From: UBA9647 sp963739335 | Lineage (GTDB): Bacteria > Bacteroidota > Ignavibacteria > UBA10030 | NCBI GenBank assembly: GCA_963739335.1 | Contig: CAVUAC010000071.1 | Span: 1 to 64,000 of the forward strand | DNA length: 64,000 nucleotides | Direction: 5' to 3' | Shown: positions 44,821-54,108 of the stretch, piece by piece | Layout of the letters: each line of letters opens with the position of its first letter | How positions within the stretch are numbered: position 1 is the stretch's first letter | Translations under genes and position numbers: made by a program | The notes under the pieces: model-generated | What the model was told of the DNA's origin: nothing | The model's input: the letters and a program-made list of their open reading frames with translations, nothing else | Databases searched by the model: none

Positions 44821-45683
44821 ACCAGCCGTCTCAACAACCTCATATTCTTGACATCCTCTTTCATTTCCGGCCCCTTTGGCGTTTCCAGTATCTTCGGAAT
44901 ATTCCGAAAACGCTCATCGTTCATCAGCAAACGAAATCCCGGCTTTCCGATCTTCCCCTTTCCAATATGTTCATGACGATCGACGCGCGAACTCCTTTCG
45001 CGCTTTGCGTCGTTGACATGGAAAGCCACGAGCCGATCAAGCCCGATGATTGCGTCGAACTCTTCAAACGTTTTCTGATACCCGTGCTCCGTAACGATGT
45101 CATACCCCGCCGCGAAGATGTGGCATGTGTCGACACAGACTGCCATGCGCTCCCGTTCCTCCACCAGATCAATGATCTCCCGCAGCTGCTCGAACCGATA
45201 GCCAACGGCTGTTCCCTGACCCGCCGTCGTTTCAAGAACACTCTTGACGCGATAGTTTTTCGTTTGCTCATGGATAGAATTTAGCGACTCTGCTATTCGC
45301 TTGATCCCATCCCGCTCACCTGCACCCATATGTGACCCCGGCTGAAAATTCAGATATTCGACTCCCAGCTTCTCACACCTGTCGAGCTCGTCTTTCAGAG
45401 CAGCACGAGACTTCTTCAATACTACTTTGTCCATTGCACACAGATTGATGAGATAGGTGTCATGAACAACGACGGGCCATATGCTTGATTTCTGCAGGAG
45501 CTTTTTGTAGGTTGAAATGTCCTCGGGTGTCAGCACCTTACCGCGCCATTGAGTGTTGTTCTTCACGAACATTTGCATCGTCGTACATCCAATAGACACC
45601 GCTCTCTCAACGGCGGTGTGCACGCCGCCTGCGATCGACATGTGAGCGCCAAGGAGAATTGAGCGGTTTGGTAATTGTTTCAT
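44754..45683 (-). CDS. nfo: Deoxyribonuclease IV (endonuclease IV)
   Basis: 309 residues. AP endonuclease 2 family: LLGAHMSIAGGVHTAVERA, MFVKNNTQWRGK, VVHDTYLINLC, GVEYLNFQPGSHMGAGE, VLETTAGQGTAVGYRF, VCVDTCHIFAAGYD and HVNDAKRERSSRVDRHEHIGKG carry the trinuclear zinc ligands. It cleaves abasic sites and 3' blocks in base-excision repair. The core ends near residue 285. The last 20 or so residues (ETEEVGGKMDDGRRKR) are encoded by the heptad repeat tract and look like a captured extension. Confidence 0.95.
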   Translation of the reverse strand: MKQLPNRSILLGAHMSIAGGVHTAVERAVSIGCTTMQMFVKNNTQWRGKVLTPEDISTYKKLLQKSSIWPVVVHDTYLINLCAMDKVVLKKSRAALKDELDRCEKLGVEYLNFQPGSHMGAGERDGIKRIAESLNSIHEQTKNYRVKSVLETTAGQGTAVGYRFEQLREIIDLVEERERMAVCVDTCHIFAAGYDIVTEHGYQKTFEEFDAIIGLDRLVAFHVNDAKRERSSRVDRHEHIGKGKIGKPGFRLLMNDERFRNIPKILETPKGPEMKEDVKNMRLLRRLVEREASETEEVGGKMDDGRRKR

Positions 45684-45779
45684 TGGATCAGCGATTGAAT
45701 TTTTGCGAGGGTGAGTGTTTGAAGCTAAGGTAGCAAAATCATCGTTCAGAAATCAAACCCGGGTTCGGTTCATTCTATC

Positions 45780-46958
45780 ATGTCTCGTTTGGCATCCTTA
45801 CAGAAAAAGAACAGGAAACTTGTTGTCGGTTTGATCTCTGGCACGTCCGTAGACGGAGTCGATGCAGCTCTCGTCCAGATAACCGGGAGCGGACTCTCGA
45901 CCCACTTCAGGCAAATAGCGTTCAGAACCTATAAGTACCCAGAAGCATTCCGCGAACTTCTCCTGAGCAACTCCCTGCCAGGCACCGGCACCGTAGATCT
46001 TCTGTGCGAACTCAATGTGCTCGTAGCACATTTTTTTGCCGACGCCGTGAAGAAGATCGCACGTCAAGCAGGCGTCGGACTCTCCACGATCGATCTCATA
46101 GGTTCGCATGGCCAGACCATTCACCACCTTCCAGTTCCGAAAAAGATCTTTGGCAAGGTGGTTCGTTCGACCCTCCAGATCGGAGACCCCTCAACCATTG
46201 CGCAACTCACGGGAATTCCCACCGTGGGTGATTTCCGCATGGCCGACATGGCCGTCGGGGGAGAAGGCGCACCACTTGTACCGTATTTCGATTTCCTTCT
46301 CTTTCGATCTACGACTAAGAACCGCCTATTTCTCAACATCGGGGGGATCGCAAATGTTACCGCCCTGCCGAAAAATTGTTCGGTCAACAATGTGCTCGCC
46401 TTCGACACCGGCCCCGGAAACATGATCATCGATTCACTGGTGGCACGTTGGTATAAGAAACGATATGATACCGGCGGACAGAGAGCGCTACGAGGAGACA
46501 TTCTCCCGGGCCTCCTGCTGCATCTTATTTCCCATCCGTATTTCAAGAAACGGCCCCCGAAATCCACTGGTCGAGAGGGGTTCGGAGCTGCGTTTCTGCC
46601 CCAATTGCTGCGCGCGGCAAAGAGGGCAAGGCGAGAGGACATTGTTGCTACGGCCACAGAGTTGACCCCCTTTTCGGCCTTTGACCAATACAACCGATTC
46701 ATCGCTCCAACGATGAAGCCAGACGAAGTCCTAGTCAGTGGCGGCGGGTCACACAATCGCGCGATGATGGAGGCCCTTCAGGATTACTTCCGGCCGGTTC
46801 CTGTAAAGAGGATCGAGTCCCTTGGTCTATCATCTGATGCCAAAGAAGCAGTCTGCTTCGCCGTGCTTGCAAACGAGACGATTGCAGAGAATCCGGCAAA
46901 TGTACCGCGCGCAACCGGCGCACATCGACCGGCCATTCTCGGAAAGATTTGTCTCTAG
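45780..46958 (+). CDS. anmK: Anhydro-N-acetylmuramic acid kinase
   Basis: 392 residues. VGLISGTSVDGVDAALVQI (nucleotide-binding start), DLIGSHGQTIHHLP, LQIGDPSTIAQLTGIPTVGD, DFRMADMAVGGEGAPLVPYF, NIGGIANVTALP, AFDTGPGNMIID and LVSGGGSHNRAMM define AnmK. It converts 1,6-anhydroMurNAc to MurNAc-6-phosphate in cell-wall recycling. No MurQ or other recycling gene is adjacent. Confidence 0.96.
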   Translation: MSRLASLQKKNRKLVVGLISGTSVDGVDAALVQITGSGLSTHFRQIAFRTYKYPEAFRELLLSNSLPGTGTVDLLCELNVLVAHFFADAVKKIARQAGVGLSTIDLIGSHGQTIHHLPVPKKIFGKVVRSTLQIGDPSTIAQLTGIPTVGDFRMADMAVGGEGAPLVPYFDFLLFRSTTKNRLFLNIGGIANVTALPKNCSVNNVLAFDTGPGNMIIDSLVARWYKKRYDTGGQRALRGDILPGLLLHLISHPYFKKRPPKSTGREGFGAAFLPQLLRAAKRARREDIVATATELTPFSAFDQYNRFIAPTMKPDEVLVSGGGSHNRAMMEALQDYFRPVPVKRIESLGLSSDAKEAVCFAVLANETIAENPANVPRATGAHRPAILGKICL

Positions 46959-47054
46959 CGCTATCTGAACAAAGGAACCGCGAAACGCAACGAGCATAGA
47001 GGGGTGCGATGACAGTAAAGGAATCTTTCCTACCTTATTCGCTGTTACAGTAGT

Positions 47055-48275
47055 ATGCAACGAGAAAAACTTGTAGTTCTTTTTACTGTTTTTGTCGACG
47101 TCATCGGGTTTGGGATTGTCATTCCCATTCTTCCGTTTTATGTCGGATCGTTCGGCGCGTCGCCGTTCGTCATCACGCTGCTCTTTGCTTCATTTGCGTT
47201 CTTCGCGTTTCTCAGCAGTCCCTTTCTCGGAGCACTATCGGACAAGATCGGCCGCCGCCCTGTTCTCATCACATCCATCACCAGCACCGCTATCGGATGG
47301 TTTGTATTTGCGGGGGGCACCAGCATTCCGCTCCTGTTCCTGGGCAGGATCATCGATGGCGCGGCTGCCGGCAATTTCACGGTCGCACAGGGTTGCCTCA
47401 TCGATCTTGCACGAGATGAAAAGGAGCGCTCTGCAAACCTTGGACTCATCGGTGCGGCATTTGGCGTTGGATTCATGGTCGGACCCCTCATCGGCGGGCT
47501 GCTCAGCACGGTTTCTCACTCATTCCCGTTTTGGTGCGCGGGGATTCTCGCAACGCTCAACGCAACGCTGGCGTACTTCTTCCTGCCGGAAACACACCAT
47601 CGACGGGACCCGCATGCTGCGATATCCTTCAATCCCCTTGCCCCCCTTGCTCGTGCAGCTGTCAACAAGAAGCTCCGGCCGTACTTCTCAAGCTGGCTGT
47701 TCTTTGCCTTGTCTATTTCTGCAGCCCAGTCGATCTTCGCGCTGTACGGCAAGAGTGCTTACAACTTCGATTCATTCAGCACCGGCTTGATCTTTACATC
47801 CACCGGTATCCTTGCCGCTCTCAACCAAACCCTGCTTCTGCGGCGCGTCTGGCTAAAGTATTTCACGGAAGCTCAGCTTGAAATCATCATGACCATTATG
47901 CTGGGCGCGAGCTTTGTGTTTCTTGGTTCAGACATCCTCGCTCTTTTCTATATGGCGCTCCCGTTGTTCGCGACAGCTCAATCGGTGCAGCGCGTTGTGA
48001 TCACAAGCGAGGTAACGGGCCACGTGGATCCTCTAATGAAGGGGGAGGCGCTCGGTATCCTCACATCGTTGATGGCCGCTTCGATGGTTGTCGGGCCAAT
48101 CATCGGAGGCGCGCTGTTCGAAATTCATGACGGTTATCCATTCTTTCTTGCGGGCTTCCTGATGCTGGTGTCCCTTCTTGTTACCTTGCAGCATCGAAGG
48201 TTTCCAGATACTCAAATCCAGCCCGCTGTCATTCCCCTCGATCGTCCAACGGAAGCGCACCACCCGGAGCGGTGA
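47055..48275 (+). CDS. MFS transporter, tetracycline-resistance-like (DHA1)
   Basis: 406 residues, 12 TM. The N-terminus FVDVIGFGIVIPILPFYV and loop motif GALSDKIGRRPVLI are typical of TCR/TetA-type DHA1 antiporters, as is FGVGFMVGPLIGGLL. Substrate not determined; calling it a tetracycline exporter would go beyond the evidence. Starts about 95 bases after anmK. Confidence 0.9.
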   Translation: MQREKLVVLFTVFVDVIGFGIVIPILPFYVGSFGASPFVITLLFASFAFFAFLSSPFLGALSDKIGRRPVLITSITSTAIGWFVFAGGTSIPLLFLGRIIDGAAAGNFTVAQGCLIDLARDEKERSANLGLIGAAFGVGFMVGPLIGGLLSTVSHSFPFWCAGILATLNATLAYFFLPETHHRRDPHAAISFNPLAPLARAAVNKKLRPYFSSWLFFALSISAAQSIFALYGKSAYNFDSFSTGLIFTSTGILAALNQTLLLRRVWLKYFTEAQLEIIMTIMLGASFVFLGSDILALFYMALPLFATAQSVQRVVITSEVTGHVDPLMKGEALGILTSLMAASMVVGPIIGGALFEIHDGYPFFLAGFLMLVSLLVTLQHRRFPDTQIQPAVIPLDRPTEAHHPER

Positions 48276-48314
48276 TAATGTAAGTGGCGGGGGGCTTGGG
48301 AGCTGGCTCATTTC

Positions 48315-48363
48315 GATGACCGTCACCTCGCAGAGTTCAATCTCAGGTTAGGTGACGGTCATC
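48315..48363. terminator. 14-bp perfect inverted repeat between convergent genes
   Basis: GATGACCGTCACCT (48315-48328) / AGGTGACGGTCATC (48350-48363) with a 21-base loop. It lacks a T-run, so it may be a factor-independent terminator of weak type or a binding site. A second hairpin, AAAGC-CCGG-GCTTTT (48402-48416), follows and has a short T-run. Located between the MFS and TPR gene ends. Confidence 0.5.
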
Positions 48364-48438
48364 CCGTGGTGCAGAAAAAACGAAGTCCAGGCTCTCGCAA
48401 GAAAGCCCGGGCTTTTGTATAGTGGAGGCAGAACCGCC

Positions 48439-49239
48439 TTACTTTCCTTTGATCTTGTCGAGCAGTTCCTGGGCTTCTTTTCGGAACTGACCGTCATCCT
48501 CATCCATCGTCGGCAGCGTGGAAATTGTGGTGAGATGGACGCGGGCCTTGTCATATTCGTCCAGCTCAACATATGCACGCGCGCAGTCGAGACGATACAT
48601 GATGAATTCCGGCCGTAACGCAATTGACTTTTCGAAGTTCTTGACGGACTCATCAAGGTTCGCCCAACTGAGACCGAGCGGCCATCGTATGATCTTCGGC
48701 TTTTCAGTCACCTTCAAATGCGTCCGACCCAACACATAGTAGGCTGCTGCGTTGGTCGTGTCTAGGGCAATTGCCTTTTCGCAATCGGCCTTCGTCTGCT
48801 TCACCAGATCGAGTGATTCCCAGATCCCCTTGAACAATGCAATGCGGCCGTTGGCGATTGCCCGCCGAGCGTAGCCCATGGATCCGTTGGCATTAACGGC
48901 AACCGCTTTGATCGCAAACTCGAGGGCTTTCTCGTACGTCTTGAGTTGAGCGGCTTTCTCCTCGTCTGTCGTCGCCGGCTGGTGCTCGCCAATATCAGTA
49001 TACGAGCGGCTGATACGCCACAGCGCCTCATAGTTGTTGGTCTCTAGCGCAAGCGCCGCCTGATAACTCTCCAGCGCTTTTTGATTCTCGAACGATTTCT
49101 CTGCATAGTAATTCCCCTGGGCAATCAGCTGATCAACTCGAGATGAGTCTGGCACCATAGCACTGGCCTGGAATGCCCACAGGATGGACAGTGCGAACAG
49201 GATAAACAGAACCCGTTCGCGTTGAATGGTAGTTTTCAC
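48439..49239 (-). CDS. Exported TPR-repeat protein
   Basis: 266 residues with a signal peptide (about 1-27) and several tetratricopeptide-like helices (KALESYQAALALETNNYEAL, KADCEKAIALDTTNAAAYYV, SVKNFEKSIALRPEF). GTG start at 49239 with GGGAGG upstream. It probably mediates protein contacts in the periplasm. No enzymatic motif. Confidence 0.82.
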   Translation of the reverse strand: MKTTIQRERVLFILFALSILWAFQASAMVPDSSRVDQLIAQGNYYAEKSFENQKALESYQAALALETNNYEALWRISRSYTDIGEHQPATTDEEKAAQLKTYEKALEFAIKAVAVNANGSMGYARRAIANGRIALFKGIWESLDLVKQTKADCEKAIALDTTNAAAYYVLGRTHLKVTEKPKIIRWPLGLSWANLDESVKNFEKSIALRPEFIMYRLDCARAYVELDEYDKARVHLTTISTLPTMDEDDGQFRKEAQELLDKIKGK

Positions 49240-49338
49240 AGTGGGGAACCTCCCTTGTGATGGGAAAATGGTGGGTATTGTGTGATTACGTTGCGTGACC
49301 GCGCCCGGCTGCGCGTCGGTGAATTGTCCTTCGCGGTG

Positions 49339-49926
49339 CTAGGAGTTGCGGGCATCGAGTTTCTGAATCTCATCGCGGAGCTTTGCCGCTTTCTCGTACT
49401 CCTCTTTCGCCACCGCCTCAAGAAGTTGCTGCTGCAGTTGCTCAAGTCGCGAGAGCTTGATCTTCGGCTTCTCGGGTTCTTGCTCGGGCTCAGCGGATGC
49501 CGTGGCGGCAGGCTTTTCGGCTTCGTCACCCTCCGGCACAAATCCGGCTTCATCCATGACTTTGTCCGCTACGTAAATCGGAACGCCGTAGCGAACCGCT
49601 AGCGCAATGGCGTCACTGGGCCGGGAATCGACTTCCTGCGAGTCGAGACTGAGCTTCGCGTAGAAGGTGCCATCTTTCAGCTCATTGATGAAGACGTCGT
49701 TCAGACTGGCGCCCAGTGAATCCATGACGTTCTTCAGCAGGTCATGTGTCAACGGGCGGGGAGGTTTGATCCCTTCCATCTCGAGTGCAATGGATTGAGC
49801 TTCGAAGGCTCCGATGATAATGGGCAGCCGCCGCTGCCCATTGACTTCCTTCAGGATGAGGGCGTACGCGCCTCCGCTCGACGGGCTCGTTGAAAGTCCC
49901 AGTATATCGACCTGAATCCTCTCCAC
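49339..49926 (-). CDS. Bifunctional nuclease (BFN/DUF151) with UVR tail
   Basis: 195 residues. BFN domain: GGAYALILKEVNGQRRLPIIIGAFEAQSIA, RPLTHDLLKNVMDSLGA, DGTFYAKLSLD and DSRPSDAIALAVRYGVPIYV. The C-terminal UVR-like segment (EEYEKAAKLRDEIQKLD) matches UvrB/C-interacting motifs. The start is GTG with AAGGAG 10 bases upstream. BFN proteins have DNase and RNase activity in plants; the bacterial role is unclear. Confidence 0.92.
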   Translation of the reverse strand: MERIQVDILGLSTSPSSGGAYALILKEVNGQRRLPIIIGAFEAQSIALEMEGIKPPRPLTHDLLKNVMDSLGASLNDVFINELKDGTFYAKLSLDSQEVDSRPSDAIALAVRYGVPIYVADKVMDEAGFVPEGDEAEKPAATASAEPEQEPEKPKIKLSRLEQLQQQLLEAVAKEEYEKAAKLRDEIQKLDARNS

Positions 49927-49953
49927 CGAAACATCTCCTTTAACTCAGTCACA

Positions 49954-50934
49954 TCATGAACTCTTGCCGAGCAGTTTCTTCACCTCTGCCGTCAGGGCAG
50001 GCACGATCTCGAATGCATCAGCAACGATGCCGTACGTAGCAACTTGGAAGATCGACGCATCTTTGTCTTTGTTGACAGCTACAATATACTTTGAAGATGA
50101 CATTCCCGCAAGATGCTGGATGGCACCAGAGACAGCAACAGCAATGTAGAGCGAGGGGGAGACCGTTTTGCCGGTTTGTCCTACCTGCTCATCGTGAGGT
50201 CGCCAGCCTGCATCAACCACTGCGCGCGAAGCTCCGACCGCCGCACCAAGAGCCTCTGCCAACTGCTCGATCATCGCAAAGTTCTCCGGGCCCTTGAGAC
50301 CCCGACCACCGGTCACAATAATATCTGCTTCTGCGACATCGAGCTTGCCCGATGCCTGTTTCAGCTCTTTTACCACACATGAGAAATCCTGCTCCGTCAG
50401 ATTCGGCGAAATCACTTCAACCGGCGCAGTTGCACTGCTTTGCTCACCGGCCGTGAACACGTTTGGACGAAGCGTAAAGACTTTCACAGCGGAAGTAACT
50501 TTCAGGCGCGTGAGCGCCTTGCCTGCGTACACTGGCCTCGTTGCAACGATCTCTCCACCATCCACATTCAGTGCTGTGCAGTCCGCAGCCAATCCGGCAT
50601 CCAGCTTCACCGCAACCCTCGCCGCGAGGTCTTTCCCCAGCGCAGTTGCCGAAAAGATCAGGACCGTTGCCTGCTGCGACTGCGCGACCTCAGCCACGAT
50701 TCTCGCGTACGCGCTCGATGCATAGAGAGCAAGCCGCGGGTCCTCAGCAACGAGCACGTTGTGTGCACCATAGCCGCCGAGGGTCGGGGCAATCGATCGC
50801 ACGCTTCCGCCGAGGACCAGTGCCACAACTTCGCCGTTGGTCTGATCGGCAATTATCCGCGCGGCTTTTACTGCCTCGTAAGCTGGTTTCTTGAATTTGT
50901 CCTCTCGTTGTTCAGCAAAGACAAGGATTTTCAT
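49954..50934 (-). CDS. etfA: Electron transfer flavoprotein alpha subunit
   Basis: 326 residues. The N-terminal domain has ILVFAEQREDKFKKPAYEAV and ALGKDLAARVAVKLDAGLAADC. The C-terminal FAD domain includes ADIIVTGGRGLKGPENF, GASRAVVDAGWRPHDEQVGQTGKTVSPSLY shortened here as VGQTGKTV, and GAIQHLAGM. It passes electrons from acyl-CoA dehydrogenases to the quinone pool together with EtfB. Start ATG 50934; the longer frame upstream would enter the intergenic gap after etfB. Confidence 0.96.
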   Translation of the reverse strand: MKILVFAEQREDKFKKPAYEAVKAARIIADQTNGEVVALVLGGSVRSIAPTLGGYGAHNVLVAEDPRLALYASSAYARIVAEVAQSQQATVLIFSATALGKDLAARVAVKLDAGLAADCTALNVDGGEIVATRPVYAGKALTRLKVTSAVKVFTLRPNVFTAGEQSSATAPVEVISPNLTEQDFSCVVKELKQASGKLDVAEADIIVTGGRGLKGPENFAMIEQLAEALGAAVGASRAVVDAGWRPHDEQVGQTGKTVSPSLYIAVAVSGAIQHLAGMSSSKYIVAVNKDKDASIFQVATYGIVADAFEIVPALTAEVKKLLGKSS

Positions 50935-50980
50935 GATCGATCGTGAAAAGATATGGATGGTTTCTGGGAACCGTATTCTA

Positions 50981-51727
50981 TCATATAACCTTTGCTTCCT
51001 CGTGGAGCAGCCGAACCAACTCAGGAACTGCGCTTGCGTCTGAACCGACAATTCTCCCGGCTGGCTTCGCCGGCGGCCTCTGCATCTGTGTGAGTTCTGT
51101 CTTCACCTGTACACCGGATGCCGGACGCTCTTCGATCGGCTTGCTCTTCGATGCCATGATTCCTTTCAGCGTAGGATAGCGCGGCTCATTGAGTCCCTTT
51201 TGAGCCGTAAACACCGCTGGAAGCGATGTCTCAACGACCTCTCGTCCGCCTTCGATTTCTCTTTCAGCCGTTGCCTTACCCTTGGCAATTTCGAGCTTCA
51301 CGACCACAGAAACAGACGGCAGGCCAAGCATCTCCGCCACCATCACACCCACAGCACCGTCATCGTAATCGACTGATTGCTTCCCGAAGAACACGACATC
51401 GGGTGAAAGCTCCTTCAGGTAGTCTGCGAGAGCACGGGCTACGCCAAAGGAATCGCGCACACCGTCCTCCTTCAGCAATACGGCTTTGTCCACACCCATG
51501 GCCAGCGCTTTGCGCAACGTTTCTTTGTGTGCATCTCCGCCGAGAGAGATGGCGGTGACATCGCCGCCGTTCTTCTCCTTGAGCCGAAGACACTCTTCGA
51601 TGGCGAACTCATCGTACGGGTTGATGACGTAGGTGACACCCGTCTTGTCGATGGTTTTTCCGTCCCCCGCAATGCTGATCTTCGTCGCGGTGTCGGGTAC
51701 GTGATTGATGCAAGCGACAAGTTTCAT
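50981..51727 (-). CDS. etfB: Electron transfer flavoprotein beta subunit
   Basis: 248 residues. INHVPDTATKISI, VTYVINPYDEFAIEECLRLKE (AMP/FAD contact), DVVFFGKQSVDYDDGAVGVM (signature) and LPAVFTAQKGLNEPRYPTLK match EtfB. Forms a two-gene operon with etfA (about 46 bases between). Group I Etf, used for fatty-acid or amino-acid oxidation. Confidence 0.96.
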   Translation of the reverse strand: MKLVACINHVPDTATKISIAGDGKTIDKTGVTYVINPYDEFAIEECLRLKEKNGGDVTAISLGGDAHKETLRKALAMGVDKAVLLKEDGVRDSFGVARALADYLKELSPDVVFFGKQSVDYDDGAVGVMVAEMLGLPSVSVVVKLEIAKGKATAEREIEGGREVVETSLPAVFTAQKGLNEPRYPTLKGIMASKSKPIEERPASGVQVKTELTQMQRPPAKPAGRIVGSDASAVPELVRLLHEEAKVI

Positions 51728-51843
51728 AGACTATCAGATTTTCATGTATGATGGATGACTGATTCCGAAATTGGCGACACCAATAATAAAAAGGAATCTC
51801 CTGAGCGGCAAGTCTGATCCCACAAGCGGAACTCGTGGTGGCG

Positions 51844-52796
51844 CTAGAGGATCTTCTTCAGGAGGGTTGGGTCGACATTGCCGCCGCTGATGATGGCACA
51901 GATTTTCTTTCCCGAAAGGCCCAGGACATTATGAAACACTGCTGCCGGTGCCACAGCTCCTGTCGGCTCTACGACAATCTTCATCCGCTCGAAAAAGAAC
52001 CGCATCATCTCGATCACCTGAGCATCCGTGACGGTGATCATATCGTCAACATAGTTCAGGATGATCTCGAAATTTCTTTTGCCGACCGCCTGCGTGCGCA
52101 TTCCATCGGCTATCGTATTGGGTGGGTTGATACGCACGATCTCTCGTTTCCGGAACGACTGACAGCCATCGTTCGCCGGTTCGGTTTCGACACCAATGAC
52201 CTTGATCTTCGGAAACAGCACTTTGGCTGCAACTGCGCTTCCGGCAATAAGACCTCCTCCGCCCACCGGGACAAAGAGGTATCCAGTTCCCGAACATCCT
52301 GTGCGATCTCGATCGTCGCGGTGCCCTGCCCAGCAATGATCTTGTCGTCATCAAACGGCGGAACGAGAACATATTGATGCTGCTCCTGCAGCTGTTTCGC
52401 AACCCGCTCGCGGTCGTCAGATGAATCCTCACAGAATATAACCTCTGCACCGTAGCCTTTCGTGCCCGCCACCTTGTTACGTGGAGAGGTCTTCGGCATC
52501 ACAACAACTGCTTTTGTTCCCAGCAGCTTTGCTGCCAGTGCAACACCTTGCGCGTGGTTGCCGGAAGAGTGAGCAACGACGCCCCGCGCCCGCTCCTCTG
52601 TTGTCAGGGACGCAATCTTGTTGTATGCCCCACGGATCTTGAACGCTCCGGCCCTCTGAAGGCTTTCCGCCTTCAACACGACCTCGTTTTTTACCCGCTC
52701 GTTCAGCGTTCGCGATCCAAGCAACGGCGTCTTATGCACCACCGGCCGCACAACCTCATAGGCGTTTTCAATGTCTCGAAACCTAACCATAGCCAT
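51844..52796 (-). CDS. Threonine ammonia-lyase (catabolic type), frameshifted
   Basis: About 317 residues. PLP enzyme with Lys in RAGAFKIRGAYN, the substrate loop SSGNHAQG and the phosphate-binding loop GGGGLIAGSA; the end reads ISGGNVDPTLL. There is no C-terminal ACT domain, as in catabolic TdcB-type or short IlvA. The frame breaks at 52278-52285: adding one T to GATACCTC gives REL-DYLFVPVGGGG. Both halves are well conserved, so a sequence error is likely. It is divergent from the TrpR-like regulator, so the operator at 52879 lies in its upstream region. Confidence 0.9.
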
Positions 52797-52878
52797 GAAA
52801 AATGTAGAGAAAATGGGCCTGATTGACAAGTGAATTTTCCTGCAAAAAGGGCTTGCATATTCGGCAAGCTCTTCGTAT

Positions 52879-52896
52879 ACTTTACCTGAGTAAAGC
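52879..52896 (+). promoter_or_regulatory. Palindromic operator before the TrpR-like regulator
   Basis: ACTTTAC-CTGA-GTAAAGC, ending one base before the ATG at 52897. It matches the copy before hisG (53214-53231) at nearly every palindrome position. Its location over the ribosome-binding region suggests autoregulation, and it also sits upstream of the divergent threonine ammonia-lyase gene. Confidence 0.65.
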
Positions 52897-53196
52897 ATGA
52901 AACACGTGAAACAACGAGATATTGATGAGCTCTACGCTGTCATTACGAAGCTGGAGAGCCTTGAGGAATGTCGCCGGTTCTTCCGCGATCTTCTCACCGA
53001 AACAGAAATCCGCGAGTTTGCTGAACGATGGAAGGTCGCCCGCATGCTCTCGCAGGGCGTGCCCTATACAACCATCGAGAAGGAAACCGGCCTGAGCTCC
53101 CGCACCATCGCACGTGTGCACAAGTGGCTCAAGCAGGGCAAGGGCGGCTACACGATGATGCTCCGACGCCTTGAGGCCTTCAAGAATTCCCGCTGA
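52897..53196 (+). CDS. YerC/YecD-family TrpR-related regulator, probable histidine-operon repressor
   Basis: 99 residues with the TrpR fold: an all-helical N-terminus (LYAVITKLESLEECRRFFRD), then LLTETEIREFAERWKVARML, and a helix-turn-helix VPYTTIEKETGLSSRTIARV, which aligns with the DNA-reading helix of TrpR. YerC-type regulators are known or predicted to control histidine genes in other bacteria. Here it lies 35 bases before hisG, and both genes carry the same palindrome at their start codons. The ligand is inferred to be histidine. Confidence 0.88.
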   Translation: MKHVKQRDIDELYAVITKLESLEECRRFFRDLLTETEIREFAERWKVARMLSQGVPYTTIEKETGLSSRTIARVHKWLKQGKGGYTMMLRRLEAFKNSR

Positions 53197-53213
53197 TTTT
53201 TTTTGCACCAAGC

Positions 53214-53231
53214 ACTTTATCAAGGTAAAGT
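53214..53231 (+). promoter_or_regulatory. Palindromic operator overlapping the hisG ribosome-binding site
   Basis: ACTTTAT-CAAG-GTAAAGT, ending one base before the hisG ATG (53232) and containing its Shine-Dalgarno AAGGT. Together with the site at 52879 this gives the consensus ACTTTAY-N4-GTAAAGY. Confidence 0.65.
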
Positions 53232-54108
53232 ATGATAGCCAATAATGGACGACTGAAAATCGCCATCCAAAAAAGCGGCCGCTTGACCGAAGATTCTGTT
53301 TCACTGCTTCGCGCATGCGGACTTGAATTTGAATTCCAGAAGCTGAGCCTATACTCCCCATGCCGGAATTTTGACCTTGACGTTCTTGCCCTCCGCGACG
53401 ACGACATTCCCGAGTATGTTCAGGATGCCGTTGCAGACCTGGGAATCGTGGGAGAAAACATCGTGCACGAAAAACGTGCACAAGTGGAGACTATTGCAGA
53501 ACTAGGCTATGGCCACTGCCGTCTCACCATTAGTGTGCCGCAGCGTTCGCCAATCCGGTCGTTGAAGCAGCTGAGCCGGAAGCGCATCGCCACCACATAT
53601 CCGGCAACACTCCGACAGTTCCTACGATCCGAGGGACTCAAAGCAGAGGTCGTTGAGTTGAGCGGTGCAGTTGAGCTCGCGCCGACGCTTGATGTTGCCG
53701 ACGCAATTTGTGACATCATCTCCACGGGGACAACCGCACGCGTCAACGGGCTGCGACCTCTTCACGCAGTACCTGGCATCGGAGGCCGTGTTGATCGCCA
53801 ATCGGCAGACACTGAAGAATCCGAAGAAGAAGTTGCTCGTCGAACGTCTTGCCATTCGCATCTCGGGAAGCCTCCAGGCACGCGGAAAACGTTATATGAT
53901 GATGAATGCGCCCACATCGGCAGTGCCCCGGCTGAAACGAATCATCCCCAGCCTCAAAAGCCCCACGGTCGTCCCGCTCGCCGAGGAGGGGATGGTTGCA
54001 TTGCACTCGGTGGTACCCGAAAATGTTTTCTGGGACGTCATGGAGAGGCTCAAGAAAGCCGGTGCAAGCGATATCATTGTCGTACCAATCGAGACTATCA
54101 TCAGATGA
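53232..54108 (+). CDS. hisG: ATP phosphoribosyltransferase (HisG, long form), frameshifted
   Basis: About 291 residues. Catalyses the first step of histidine synthesis (ATP + PRPP). LKIAIQKSGRLTEDS and DLGIVGENIVHEK form the catalytic domain, and ADAICDIISTGTTARVNGLR the PRPP-binding loop. The frame then shifts by one base near 53747-53755, after which SEAVLIANRQTLKNPKK and the ACT-like regulatory C-terminus follow to TGA 54106-54108. Without the shift the frame reads on artificially into hisD. The long form needs no HisZ. All other his genes are intact, so the extra base is probably an error. Confidence 0.92.

Noticed and set aside
47055..48275. Tetracycline-resistance gene
   Set aside because: Only general DHA1/TCR features are visible. 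These are shared by many exporters, so a specific resistance call is not supported.
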